Part shown: piece by piece, positions 19,607-27,886 of the stretch
Layout: each line of letters opens with the position of its first letter
Numbering within the stretch: the first letter of the stretch is position 1
Assembly (NCBI RefSeq): GCF_025336525.1
Contig: NZ_JAOCZP010000010.1
Coordinates: forward strand, 105,876-169,875
DNA length: 64,000 nucleotides
Direction of reading: 5' to 3'
Source: Chelativorans salis
GTDB taxonomy: Bacteria; Pseudomonadota; Alphaproteobacteria; Rhizobiales; Rhizobiaceae
The notes under the pieces: model-generated
Seen by the model: the letters and a program-made list of their open reading frames with translations, nothing else
Database searches by the model: none
Told to the model about the DNA's origin: nothing
Program-made: the position numbers and the translations under genes

Positions 19607-20887
19607 GTGATCTGGTCTGTCTCCATTGCGCTTCTCGGCCTGCTCTCCCTCTCCATCCCGGTGGGGATCGTTCTGTTCATCCTGGGGTTCGGCATCGACC
19701 AATTCGCTTCGCCGTTTCCGCTCATACGCGGGCTCGGCCAGGTCGTCTGGTCGTCCTCCAACAGCTCCACGCTGATCGCCATTCCCTTCTTCGTGTTGCT
19801 CGGCGAGATCCTCGTGCGCGGCGGCGTGGCGGAACGGACGTATTCCTCCCTCGACAAGTGGTTCTCCTGGCTGCCGGGCGGCCTGGTTCACGCCAATATC
19901 GGCACTGCCACGATGTTTTCGGCCACCTCCGGCTCGTCGGTCGCGACTGCAGCGACGGTGGCGACGGTCGCCATGCCGCAGGCCGACAAGCTCGGCTATG
20001 ATCCCCGCCTCTTCTCCGGCGCCATAGCAGCGGGCGGCACCCTCGGCATCCTCATACCGCCGTCGATCAACCTGATCGTCTACGGCTTCCTGACCGAAAC
20101 CTCCATTCCGCGGCTTTTTCTGGCGGGTCTCATACCCGGCCTCCTCATGGCGGCCGCCTTCATGGCGATAACCGCGCTCATCTGTTGGTTCTGGCCGGCC
20201 CTCGGCGGTTCAAGCCGCAGCTTCGGTTGGGGAGAGCGCATCGCAAGCCTGGCTCAGCTCGTGCCCATCATCGCCCTCTTCACGGTGGTCATCGGGTCCA
20301 TCTACGCCGGTTGGGCGACACCGACGGAATCGGCCGCCGTCGGCGTTGCCATGGCGCTGCTGATCGCCGCAATCAACGGCGGCGTGGGGCTGAGCATGCT
20401 GCGCGAAGCGCTGCTGGGCACGATCAGGATCACGGCGATGATCATGCTCGTCATCATCGGCGCCTATTTCCTCAATTTCACACTGGCTTCGGCTGGCCTC
20501 GGCCGCGAACTCACCGGCCTCCTGCAAGGGACCGGGCTGTCGCCAATGGGAACGCTGTTTCTGGTGATCCTTCTCTATATCGTCCTGGGCTTCTTCATCG
20601 AAACGCTGTCCCTGATGGTGGCGACCATTCCAATCATCGTTCCGATCATTGCCGAGCTCGGCTTCGACAAGGTCTGGTTCGGTGTCCTGATGATCGTGCT
20701 GATCGAGATGGCGCTGATCACCCCGCCGGTCGGTCTCAACCTCTACGTCGTCCAGGGCGCGCGCAAATCGGGAACGCTGAGCGAGGTGATGATGGGGGCT
20801 CTACCCTACGTGCTCGTCATGCTGGCCATGGTGGGGCTGCTCGTCCTCTTTCCCGGCCTGGCGCTATTCCTGCCAGCCGCGCTGTAA
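19607..20887 (+). CDS. TRAP transporter large permease (DctM)
   Basis: A 426-residue membrane protein with about 12 membrane segments. DctM signatures include ATMFSATSGSSVATAATVATVAMP, GGTLGILIPPSINLIVYG and TPPVGLNLYVVQGARK (longer ones shown in part). It starts with GTG at 19607. It forms the ion-coupled channel with DctQ for the acid bound by the upstream DctP protein. The gene is followed after 24 bases by DUF2848. Confidence 0.95.
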   Translation: MIWSVSIALLGLLSLSIPVGIVLFILGFGIDQFASPFPLIRGLGQVVWSSSNSSTLIAIPFFVLLGEILVRGGVAERTYSSLDKWFSWLPGGLVHANIGTATMFSATSGSSVATAATVATVAMPQADKLGYDPRLFSGAIAAGGTLGILIPPSINLIVYGFLTETSIPRLFLAGLIPGLLMAAAFMAITALICWFWPALGGSSRSFGWGERIASLAQLVPIIALFTVVIGSIYAGWATPTESAAVGVAMALLIAAINGGVGLSMLREALLGTIRITAMIMLVIIGAYFLNFTLASAGLGRELTGLLQGTGLSPMGTLFLVILLYIVLGFFIETLSLMVATIPIIVPIIAELGFDKVWFGVLMIVLIEMALITPPVGLNLYVVQGARKSGTLSEVMMGALPYVLVMLAMVGLLVLFPGLALFLPAAL

Positions 20888-20911
20888 CCCTCTTTAAGAA
20901 GGAATATCTCC

Positions 20912-21583
20912 ATGCGTTTCACATGCGCCGAAAGCACGCTCGACCTCGATTTCGCCCATTGCGTCGTGGCCGGCTGGACGGGCCGCAACCCGGATGCGAT
21001 CCAGCATCATATCGACGAGCTTGCCGCCATCGGCGTCGCCCCGCCGTCCACCGTTCCGCTCTATTACCGCGTTTCCGCCGGTCTTCTGACCCAGGCGCGG
21101 TCGCTCCAGTTCGTGGGGGAGAATACGTCAGGCGAGGTGGAGCCGCTTGTCGTGCGTGCCGGTGGCAAAACCTATCTGGGGCTCGCTTCTGATCATACCG
21201 ACCGGGAACTGGAGGCGCACTCAGTCGCCCTGTCGAAACAGGTCTGTGCCAAGCCTTGCGCCAGCGAACTTTGGGATTTCGAAGAGGTCGCCGACCGGTT
21301 GGATGCTCTCGAGTTGCGTTCCTGGATCAAGGAGAACGGCGACTGGGTGCTCTATCAGGAAGGAACATTGAGCGCGATGCGGCCGATGGCCGAACTGATG
21401 GAGGGTGCGGCGCTGGAGGCATTGTCCGGAAAAGGGCCTGCGGCCATGCTCGGCGGGACGCTCGGGGTTACGTCGGGCGGCGTGCGCCCGGCAAGCGAAT
21501 TCCGCATGGAGATGCGCGATCCGGAAACCGGACGCACGATCACCCATGGTTATTCTATAAAGACATTGCCGGCTGTTGCCTGA
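20912..21583 (+). CDS. DUF2848 family protein
   Basis: A 223-residue protein of the DUF2848 family, which has no established activity. Conserved stretches visible are HIDELAAIGVAPPSTVPLYYRV, TSGEVEPLV, GLASDHTDRELEAHSV and KQVCAKPCASELWDFEEV. The SDHTDRxxE pattern resembles the metal-binding surface of fumarylacetoacetate hydrolase-like folds, but this is only an impression. It always seems to sit with acid importers; here it stands between the TRAP permease and an amidase, suggesting a step in breaking down the imported compound. Confidence 0.85.
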   Translation: MRFTCAESTLDLDFAHCVVAGWTGRNPDAIQHHIDELAAIGVAPPSTVPLYYRVSAGLLTQARSLQFVGENTSGEVEPLVVRAGGKTYLGLASDHTDRELEAHSVALSKQVCAKPCASELWDFEEVADRLDALELRSWIKENGDWVLYQEGTLSAMRPMAELMEGAALEALSGKGPAAMLGGTLGVTSGGVRPASEFRMEMRDPETGRTITHGYSIKTLPAVA

Positions 21584-21603
21584 CAGGGGAGGGGATAGAA
21601 GAC

Positions 21604-22890
21604 ATGAACGATATCATTGCCAAGGCCAAGGAGGCTATCGCCAAGGTGGAGGGGCTGGGTGACGAGACCGGTCGAATCTTTACCGCCTTCGATCCCGACA
21701 GGATACTGGCAGACGCCTCCGCGCTTGAGGCGCGCAGGAACGCGGGCGAGGAGATGCCCCTTTACGGCATGCTGATTTCCATCAAGGACCTGTTCGATGA
21801 AGAGGGTCGGGTAACCAGCGCCGGATCAAAGCTTCTTAAAAACGCTCCCCCGGCGGATAAAGACGCTACCGTGGTGGCACGCTTGAAGGCGGCCGGGGCG
21901 TTGTGTTTCGGTCGCACGTCGATGAGCGAGTTCGCCTATTCCGGCGTCGGCCTCAACCCTCACTACGGAACGCCCGAAAGCTTTTTCGGTGCATCGCGTA
22001 TTCCGGGCGGTTCCTCATCGGGGGCGGCACTCACCGTTGCCCACGGACTGTGCGACGCAGGGCTCGGGACAGATACAGGCGGTTCCGTCCGCATCCCCGC
22101 CGCAGTCAACGGGCTCTACGGCTACAAGCCTTCGCAGGCCGTCGTGTCGCGCGAAGGCGTTCATCCGCTTTCCGATGTGTTAGACAGCGTCGGACCGCTG
22201 TGCGCCGATCTTGAAGGGGTACTCCTCTTCATGCGCGTGCTGGGGGACGGGCTGGAGCCTCGACCGGCCCCGAATAGGCCACTGCGCCTGGCGGTTCCGG
22301 TCAATGCCTTCGTCAACGACATCGACGCTTTCACGCGCGATCATTTCAAACACACCTGTGACCAGCTTCGCCAAGCCGGGCATGACCTGGCGGAGCTCGA
22401 TCTGGGATTTCTGCCGGAGGCGCTGGGGCTCAACCGCATTATCATCGCCTCCGAGGCCCATGCGCTTTATCGCGACCACCTCGACGAGCTTGAGTCCGTG
22501 GGTGACCCGCGTGTCTTGAAACGCATCCGTTTCGCCGAGACGCTTTCCGCCGCAGACCTGGAAAATGCGCTCCAGCAACGCGCCCAGGTAGTGCGTCGTT
22601 TCACCGATGTAATGAAAGGCTGCGATGCCTTGATTGCGCCTACGCTGGCGATCGAGCCGCCGACCATTGCCGAGGCGAACGAGAATTTCGATGCGGTCAA
22701 TGCGATGATGCTTCGCAACTGCTCTCTGATCAATCTCGTGGATGGCTGCGCCATGGCCATGCCGACCAAGGGCAACGGCGCGTTGCCGGGAAGCCTTATG
22801 TTGGCGGGGCGCAACGGAGATGATGCGCACATTCTCGGGCTGGCAAGGGCGCTGGACGAGGTTGTGGCCGCTGATCACGTGGGACGATAG
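21604..22890 (+). CDS. amidase signature family hydrolase
   Basis: A 428-residue amidase. The Ser-cisSer-Lys triad is visible as Lys61 (SIKDLFD), Ser137 (PGGSSSGAA) and Ser161 (DTGGSVRIPA); the spacing agrees with malonamidase-type enzymes. It hydrolyses a C-N amide bond of a small acid or its amide. The ATG at 21604 is preceded by GGGGAGGGG; the upstream open frame to 21256 overlaps DUF2848 and is ignored. It is the last gene of the operon, followed by a hairpin terminator. Confidence 0.93.
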   Translation: MNDIIAKAKEAIAKVEGLGDETGRIFTAFDPDRILADASALEARRNAGEEMPLYGMLISIKDLFDEEGRVTSAGSKLLKNAPPADKDATVVARLKAAGALCFGRTSMSEFAYSGVGLNPHYGTPESFFGASRIPGGSSSGAALTVAHGLCDAGLGTDTGGSVRIPAAVNGLYGYKPSQAVVSREGVHPLSDVLDSVGPLCADLEGVLLFMRVLGDGLEPRPAPNRPLRLAVPVNAFVNDIDAFTRDHFKHTCDQLRQAGHDLAELDLGFLPEALGLNRIIIASEAHALYRDHLDELESVGDPRVLKRIRFAETLSAADLENALQQRAQVVRRFTDVMKGCDALIAPTLAIEPPTIAEANENFDAVNAMMLRNCSLINLVDGCAMAMPTKGNGALPGSLMLAGRNGDDAHILGLARALDEVVAADHVGR

Positions 22891-22909
22891 GTAGGCGTCG
22901 GTAAGAAAA

Positions 22910-22930
22910 GCAGCCTCGGATCGAGGCTGC
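22910..22930. terminator. bidirectional intrinsic terminator
   Basis: A 9-bp perfect stem, GCAGCCTCG-gat-CGAGGCTGC, with CTTTCTC on the plus side and CTTTTCTTAC on the minus side. It ends both the amidase operon and the convergent small secreted protein gene. Confidence 0.85.
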
Positions 22931-22978
22931 CTTTCTCAGTCCGGAGGGTGGACTGTCGTCCAGAGGGGAACGTCGCTT

Positions 22979-23260
22979 CTAACGTGCGGTCTGGAAGCGC
23001 GGAACCGACTGGTCGTTAGCGTCGCTGGGGCCAAAGCCTTGTGCGGCGGAGAAGCCGGCCGATCCCCGAATGGTGGGGGCGGACGCGTTGCCGATGCTGG
23101 CGGTTACGGTCGACCGATCGATCTGGGCGTCCATCTGGAAGCGCGGAGCCGGCTGGTCGTTTGCGTCACTGGGACCGAAACCCGAAGCCGCGTCGAGAGC
23201 GTACGCGTTGCCGGCGCCAAGCATGGCGAGTGCGGAAGTGAGAACGGCGATCTTGTGCAT
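22979..23260 (-). CDS. small secreted protein with GFGPSDA repeats
   Basis: A 93-residue product with a Sec signal peptide (MHKIAVLTSALAMLGAGNAYA) and a short hydrophilic mature part. The 16-residue motif GFGPSDANDQPAPRFQ occurs near the N terminus and again, as GFGPSDANDQSVPRFQ, near the C terminus. It is a paralogue of the gene at 23911, sharing signal peptide style and the motif. I do not recognise the family. The ATG at 23260 was preferred over the open frame to 23344 because it starts the signal peptide. A terminator follows directly. Confidence 0.7.
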   Translation of the reverse strand: MHKIAVLTSALAMLGAGNAYALDAASGFGPSDANDQPAPRFQMDAQIDRSTVTASIGNASAPTIRGSAGFSAAQGFGPSDANDQSVPRFQTAR

Positions 23261-23502
23261 GATAGTCTCCGGTCTTGGTTCTGCGGGAAGGAAGTTTCTC
23301 GCGACCATGCAAATATAGGATCTATTCTTATTACTGCTACTCAACTGTACTTCACATAATTGAACTAAGCGTCAATAATACTTCACGCGTTTGTATACTT
23401 GTCCGTGATTACTATCACGTGTTTGTGAGTGGTGGCATACCAATGGCGGCGCCGGAACTTGAGTACCTGCTGCGTCCGGGCATGCGAATATCGGACAGGA
23501 TC

Positions 23503-23688
23503 CTACAGGCGGGCTTTTCTCGGGAAGGGGACGATCTCGGCCGGCGGCCGGCGATATTCGGCCGTGGCGATGGCCTCGATGAGTAAGTCCAGGCTTTCCC
23601 GTACCTTCTGGCTGGTCTCATCGGAGCCGTATAATTCGTCCTGTGCGCGCTCGAGAAGTTGCCGCGCGGCCGCGAAATCGCTTTGCAT
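23503..23688 (-). CDS. small hypothetical protein
   Basis: A 61-residue, acidic, helix-rich cytoplasmic protein (FAAARQLLERAQDELYG; RESLDLLIEAIATAE) ending in a basic PFPRKARL tail. Heptad-like leucine spacing suggests a helical hairpin or a dimer. It resembles short conserved hypothetical proteins of rhizobia, but I assign no function. It sits between the two paralogous secreted-protein genes on the same strand. Confidence 0.6.
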   Translation of the reverse strand: MQSDFAAARQLLERAQDELYGSDETSQKVRESLDLLIEAIATAEYRRPPAEIVPFPRKARL

Positions 23689-23824
23689 GTCTCACCACAA
23701 TCTGCGCCCGCCCATATGCGGCCAATTCTGACCCAGGTCGATTGTGGCTTCGCAAACAAAAACGCTCGGATTTGAGATGAATTGCCGCCATCCCGTCTCG
23801 GGCGGGCGACGCGGGATAAAGAAA

Positions 23825-23850
23825 AGCAGCCCGACATTCGACGGGCTGCT
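23825..23850 (-). terminator. intrinsic terminator of the second small secreted protein
   Basis: A stem AGCAGCCCG / CGGGCTGCT with loop ACATTCGA. On the minus strand it is followed by TTTCTTT, giving an intrinsic terminator 60 bases after the stop of the 23911 gene. Confidence 0.8.
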
Positions 23851-23910
23851 TCTCGGCTCCGGAGGCAAGGGGGGTAGCCTCCGGCACCGGGGGGCTGGTT
23901 CACCCAGTCA

Positions 23911-24243
23911 TTAGCTGGGCTCGAAGGCGTCAGAGGCGTTGTAGCCGTTGTAGATCCTCTGGGTGCTGGACGGCGCGACCGTCGGCTCGGCGTTGTCGAG
24001 CTGGAAGCGAGGAGCAGGCAGATCGCTGGCGTCGCTGGGGCCGAAGCCCTGAGCGGCGGAGAAACCAGTCTGGCTCTGGCCGATGCCGGAAGTCACCACC
24101 CTGTCGACGGGCGCGGACTTGATCTGATGCTCCTTGTAGGCATCCGGACCGGCGTTCGGGTCGCTTACCTTGAAGTTCTGCGCCATGGCGCTGCCGGCAC
24201 CCAACAGTGCGAGGGCGGAAGTCAGAATAATTACCTTACGCAT
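23911..24243 (-). CDS. small secreted protein, paralogue with GFGPSDA motif
   Basis: A 110-residue protein with signal peptide MRKVIILTSALALLGAGSAMA. The mature part contains SAAQGFGPSDASDLPAPRFQ, almost the same as in the 22979 protein (SAAQGFGPSDANDQSVPRFQ), so the two are ancient duplicates. It has one copy of the motif and a longer unique tail with NGYNASDAFEPS. No cysteines are seen. The role is unknown; the strong signal peptide and own terminator suggest an abundant exported peptide. Confidence 0.7.
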   Translation of the reverse strand: MRKVIILTSALALLGAGSAMAQNFKVSDPNAGPDAYKEHQIKSAPVDRVVTSGIGQSQTGFSAAQGFGPSDASDLPAPRFQLDNAEPTVAPSSTQRIYNGYNASDAFEPS

Positions 24244-24517
24244 AATAGTCTCCAGTCTTGTCTTTGGTGAGGAGGGAGGTTCCTCGCTGCTCCATATAAA
24301 TGGACACTCAAATCCAAATTTCTAGCCATGACTGCTATCACAAGTTTGTGAACAGTGATGAACCTGGTGTGAAGCATGGGGTTGCCGGCAGCCGGAGCCG
24401 GCTGCAACAGCCCGCCGCCCTGGGGTCGGGGGAGCACTGCCACGCCGACTGGAGGATCCCAGTCTTGGCAGCGTGATCGGCTCCGGCGATCCCAGCGTAT
24501 GATTATTGGAACGGGTC

Positions 24518-25051
24518 TTACGCCGTGTTGTTGAACGCTTTTGCCCAAGGGAGCGCGTCGTGCATCAGCGCGTCGACCGGGCGGGCAATGTCGAGCGTAA
24601 GCGTGTGCGGCTCGCCCTGCGGCTCCTCCAGCGTGGCAAACTGGCTGTCGAGCAGGGAGATGGGCATGTAGTGGCCCGTTCGCTTCTCCATGCGCGACAG
24701 GATAAGGCTCCGCGCACCCTTCAGGAAGATGAAGCCGAGCGGAATCCCGGCGCGGACGCGCAGGCGCTGGCGGTAAGCGCGGCGCAAGGCCGAGCACGCG
24801 GCCACGGCGAGACCAGTCTCGCCGGCAGCCTCGCTAAGCCCATGGCCCAGGCGGTCGAGCCACGGCCAGCGGTCCCCGTCCTCAAGGGCGATACCGGCGG
24901 ACATCTTGGCGATATTTTCGGGCGGATGAAACTGATCGCCCTCCAGAAAGGGGCAGGCGAGGGCACGGGCGACGAGCGCGCCGAGGGAGGATTTGCCGCT
25001 GCCGGCCACCCCCATGACCACAATCCCTTTTGCTTTGTTCGCCACCGTCAC
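24518..25051 (-). CDS. gntK: gluconate kinase
   Basis: A 177-residue GntK-type kinase that phosphorylates D-gluconate to 6-phosphogluconate. The P-loop is MGVAGSGKSSLG, followed by the substrate-binding EGDQFHPPENIAKMSAGIALEDGDRWPWL region (shown in part), CSALRRAYRQRLR, and GHYMPISLLDSQFATLEEP, all typical of the family. It is three bases from the SDR gene at 25055, so the two form one transcript. It channels gluconate into the Entner-Doudoroff or pentose phosphate route. Confidence 0.95.
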   Translation of the reverse strand: MTVANKAKGIVVMGVAGSGKSSLGALVARALACPFLEGDQFHPPENIAKMSAGIALEDGDRWPWLDRLGHGLSEAAGETGLAVAACSALRRAYRQRLRVRAGIPLGFIFLKGARSLILSRMEKRTGHYMPISLLDSQFATLEEPQGEPHTLTLDIARPVDALMHDALPWAKAFNNTA

Positions 25052-25054
25052 TCC

Positions 25055-25819
25055 TCAGATCGATGCGGTGATGCCACCGTCGACATAAAGCGTGTGTCCG
25101 TTGATGAAGGACGAACCCTTGCCGGCGAGGAAGACGGCGGCGGCGATGAGTTCTTCCACCTCGCCCCAGCGGCCGGCCGGCGTGCGCTTCTCGAGCCATG
25201 CGGTGAAGGCGGGGTCGTCGACAAGGGCCTGATTGAGCGGCGTCTTGAAATAGCCCGGCGCGATCGCGTTGGCCTGGATGTTGTGGCGCGCCCAGTCCGT
25301 TGCCATACCCTTCGTCAGGTTGCGAATGGCGCCCTTGGTGGCGGTGTAAGGCGCAATGCCGGGCCGCGCCAGCTCGCTTTGCACCGAGGCGATGTTGATG
25401 ATCTTTCCCGCACCACGCGCGATCATGCGGTGGGCAACGGCCTTTCCCACAAGATAGGCGCTGGTGACGTTGGTCTTCAAAAGCAGTTCCCACTTGTCGT
25501 CGGGAAAGTCCTGAAGGGGCGTGCGGAACTGCATACCGGCATTGTTTACCAGGATGTCGATGGGTCGCTGCGCCTCGATGTCGGCGATGGCGGCGTTGAC
25601 GGCTTCGGCATCGGTCACGTCGAAACAGGAGACGACGACCTCGCCGCCAGCCTCGCGGATAGCGCGGGCGGCGGCCTCGGCCCGCGCTTCGTCGCGCCCG
25701 TTGACGACGACGGCCGCACCATGGGCCGCGAGGCCCTTGGCGAGTGCGAAGCCGATGCCGAGGCTGGAACCGGTGATGAGGGCCGTCCTACCGGTAAGGT
25801 CGAACAAGTCAAAATGCAT
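25055..25819 (-). CDS. SDR oxidoreductase, gluconate 5-dehydrogenase-like
   Basis: A 254-residue SDR resembling gluconate 5-dehydrogenase (Ga5DH/IdnO), which interconverts 5-ketogluconate and gluconate with NADP(H). It has nucleotide-binding ALITGSSLGIGFALAKGLA, NNAG (VNNAGMQFRTPL), the catalytic serine region NIASVQSE and active-site YTATKGAIRNLTKGMA. Its coupling to gluconate kinase strongly supports the assignment: 5-ketogluconate reduced to gluconate and then phosphorylated. Confidence 0.88.
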   Translation of the reverse strand: MHFDLFDLTGRTALITGSSLGIGFALAKGLAAHGAAVVVNGRDEARAEAAARAIREAGGEVVVSCFDVTDAEAVNAAIADIEAQRPIDILVNNAGMQFRTPLQDFPDDKWELLLKTNVTSAYLVGKAVAHRMIARGAGKIINIASVQSELARPGIAPYTATKGAIRNLTKGMATDWARHNIQANAIAPGYFKTPLNQALVDDPAFTAWLEKRTPAGRWGEVEELIAAAVFLAGKGSSFINGHTLYVDGGITASI

Positions 25820-25857
25820 GGGCGCGGCCCTCCTGCCGCTTAATCTTTATTCGGCTC

Positions 25858-26532
25858 TCAGGCGCTCTTCAGCCGCTCGCCCACGTCGCCGCGGTAGGTC
25901 TGAAGGTGGGTGTGGATGGCGGACTGGCAGGCCGGGATATCACGTTCGATGGCCGCCTTCAGGATCGCCGCATGCTCAGAGGTCGTTTCCGGACGGAAAC
26001 CTGCGGATTTCAGCCCGGCGACGACTTGCTGGCGATACTGCTCGTAGATGTTGCGATGGGTGGCGCGCAGCACATCGGACGGGCAGGCTAAAAGCAAGGT
26101 CTCGTGGAACTCCCAGTCGATGCGCGTCCAGATCGGCACGATGGGCGCGATATCCGCGGCAGCCTTCATCTTCCGTTCGATGTGAACCAGCTTGTGATGC
26201 GCCGCCGCCAGCCGGGCTTCCCATTCCAGGTCGCCGTTGAGGATCGACTCTTTCGCGCCCTCGCACTCCAGAAGAATGCGCAGGTTCATCATGTCGGTGA
26301 GCTGTTTCTCATTGGCGAAGGGGACATGGAAGCCCTTCTGCTCTTCCTGCGTCAACAGGTTTTCATGGGCAAGGCGCAGGAAGATCTCGCGCATGGCGCT
26401 GGCGCTGATACCGTAGGCGTCCTTGAGCATGTCGGGGCGCAGTTTCTCGCCTGCCTTGAATTCGCCCGCCATGAGCCGCGCCTTGACGGCGCGGTAGATA
26501 GCAGACGGCCTCATGGCTGTTTCGGCATTCAT
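25858..26532 (-). CDS. GntR-family regulator with FCD domain
   Basis: A 224-residue regulator. An N-terminal winged helix (YRAVKARLMAGEFKAGEKLRPDMLKDAYG, abbreviated) precedes an FCD effector domain (about residues 80-215, with LRILLECEGAKESIL). FCD regulators usually bind sugar acids or related organic acids. It is divergent from the TRAP operon at 26754, with a perfect dyad between them, and in line with the gluconate genes, so it probably represses both until the acid appears. Confidence 0.92.
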   Translation of the reverse strand: MNAETAMRPSAIYRAVKARLMAGEFKAGEKLRPDMLKDAYGISASAMREIFLRLAHENLLTQEEQKGFHVPFANEKQLTDMMNLRILLECEGAKESILNGDLEWEARLAAAHHKLVHIERKMKAAADIAPIVPIWTRIDWEFHETLLLACPSDVLRATHRNIYEQYRQQVVAGLKSAGFRPETTSEHAAILKAAIERDIPACQSAIHTHLQTYRGDVGERLKSA

Positions 26533-26593
26533 CGGTACTTCCCCCTCGGTAAGGGGGCTCCCGGCGTGACTCTTGCGTTCACTTTATTGCAAG

Positions 26594-26620
26594 TTTTGTA
26601 ATCTGCAAGGAATTACAAAA
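26594..26620. promoter_or_regulatory. GntR operator candidate
   Basis: A perfect 9-bp inverted repeat TTTTGTAAT (26594-26602) and ATTACAAAA (26612-26620) with a 9-base spacer, in the AT-rich gap between the divergent GntR and TRAP genes. This is the obvious binding site of the FCD regulator. Confidence 0.7.
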
Positions 26621-26753
26621 TTTTTTCTGTATTTTAAAAGCCGGCTTGTGCCGCATACTGCGCGTTGATAAGTTTCCCGACAGCCGTGGAGAGGAAGCGG
26701 CTTCACTCGGAGCGGTGGCCGAAGGGGCGTCCGCGGAAATGGGAGGAAAGTTT

Positions 26754-27773
26754 ATGAAACCTAAGAAGACGTTTTATGCGACCACCGCGGCGGCCGTGCT
26801 TTTTGCCACCGCCGCGTTTGCCCAGACGACCACCTTGCGCATTCAGACGCACTATGCGCCGGAGACGCCTTCGGGCAGGAACGCAGCACAATATGTCGAG
26901 GACGTGCAGGCCATGTCCAACGGCGAAATCCAGATCGAGATGTTTTATTCCTCGTCGGTCGTTAAATCCGTGGAGACCTTCGACGCGGCGGCCACCGGCA
27001 TTCTCGACTGCGACATGACGGGCGGCGCCTACCAGACCGGCAAAAACCCCGCCTTTCAGTTCGTCGGCGACATCATGGGTGGCTATGACACGCCCTATCA
27101 GCAGCTCTCCTGGCTTTACTATGGCGGCGGTCTGGAGGCTGCCCAGGAGCTTTACAACAAGTACGACATGCAGCTCATCGGCTGGTGGGTCGTCGGTCAG
27201 GAGGCACTCGCCTCGACCAAGCCGATTGCCGGCATCGACGACCTGAAGGACTGGAAGTTCCGCTCTCCGCCCGGACTGGAGACCGAGATTTTCGCCGCGC
27301 TCGGCGCCAAGCCCACGGTGATGGACTTCACGGAAGTCTTCACGGCGCTGGAAACGGGGATTATCGACGGCGCCGATGCCTCCATCCTGGCGAACAACAA
27401 GGGCATGGGCCTTTACGACATTGCCCAGCATGCCACCCATCCCGGCTTCCATTCGATGCCCTCCGATCACCTGGCCTGCAACAAGGCCAAGTGGGACGCC
27501 ATGCCCGAGCACCATCGCCGCATCATGGAGGTGGCGATGGAGAAGCTGGCCCTGCGCCAGGCGATGTCCAGCGAGGTGGCCAACAACGAGGCTGTTGCCG
27601 AGCTGCGTGAGGCCGGCGTGACCATCCACAACTGGTCGGAAGAAGACCGTGCCGAGTTCCGCGAGGTCGCCCAGGAAGCCTGGGAAGGCTGGGCGGAGAA
27701 AACTCCCGAGGCCCGTGCGCTGGTAGATAGCCACAAGGCCTATCTCAAGCAACTCGGCCTGTTGACGGACTAA
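26754..27773 (+). CDS. TRAP transporter solute-binding protein (DctP family)
   Basis: A 339-residue periplasmic binding protein with signal peptide ending AFA before QTTTLRIQTHY. The DctP pattern appears in the LKDWKFRSPPGLETEIFAALG and FTEVFTALETGIIDGADAS segments. The WYYGGG region and tryptophan-rich mid part resemble binding proteins of the mannitol/monocarboxylate type. The ATG at 26754 is preceded by GGGAGGAAAG. The neighbouring gluconate genes make a sugar acid such as gluconate or ketogluconate a reasonable ligand. Confidence 0.93.
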   Translation: MKPKKTFYATTAAAVLFATAAFAQTTTLRIQTHYAPETPSGRNAAQYVEDVQAMSNGEIQIEMFYSSSVVKSVETFDAAATGILDCDMTGGAYQTGKNPAFQFVGDIMGGYDTPYQQLSWLYYGGGLEAAQELYNKYDMQLIGWWVVGQEALASTKPIAGIDDLKDWKFRSPPGLETEIFAALGAKPTVMDFTEVFTALETGIIDGADASILANNKGMGLYDIAQHATHPGFHSMPSDHLACNKAKWDAMPEHHRRIMEVAMEKLALRQAMSSEVANNEAVAELREAGVTIHNWSEEDRAEFREVAQEAWEGWAEKTPEARALVDSHKAYLKQLGLLTD

Positions 27774-27789
27774 GTTGAACGGCATGCGG

Positions 27790-27819
27790 GGAAGGCGGCA
27801 CTGAGGCCGCCTTCCTTTT
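27790..27819 (+). terminator. terminator-like hairpin inside the TRAP operon
   Basis: A perfect 10-bp stem, GGAAGGCGGC-actgag-GCCGCCTTCC, followed by TTTT, located between the binding-protein stop and the DctQ start. It should stop part of the transcripts, keeping the binding protein in excess over the membrane subunits. Confidence 0.8.
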
Positions 27820-27886
27820 ACCGGGTTTCCAGCTGGGCTCTTGGTCGTTTGCCCCGCGGATCCTGGGCCGGAGACGGGAGGATTTC

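Noticed and set aside
24440..24480. Hairpin-like sequence after gluconate kinase
   Set aside because: It can form a stem but lacks a T run in the right orientation, so it was not called as a terminator.
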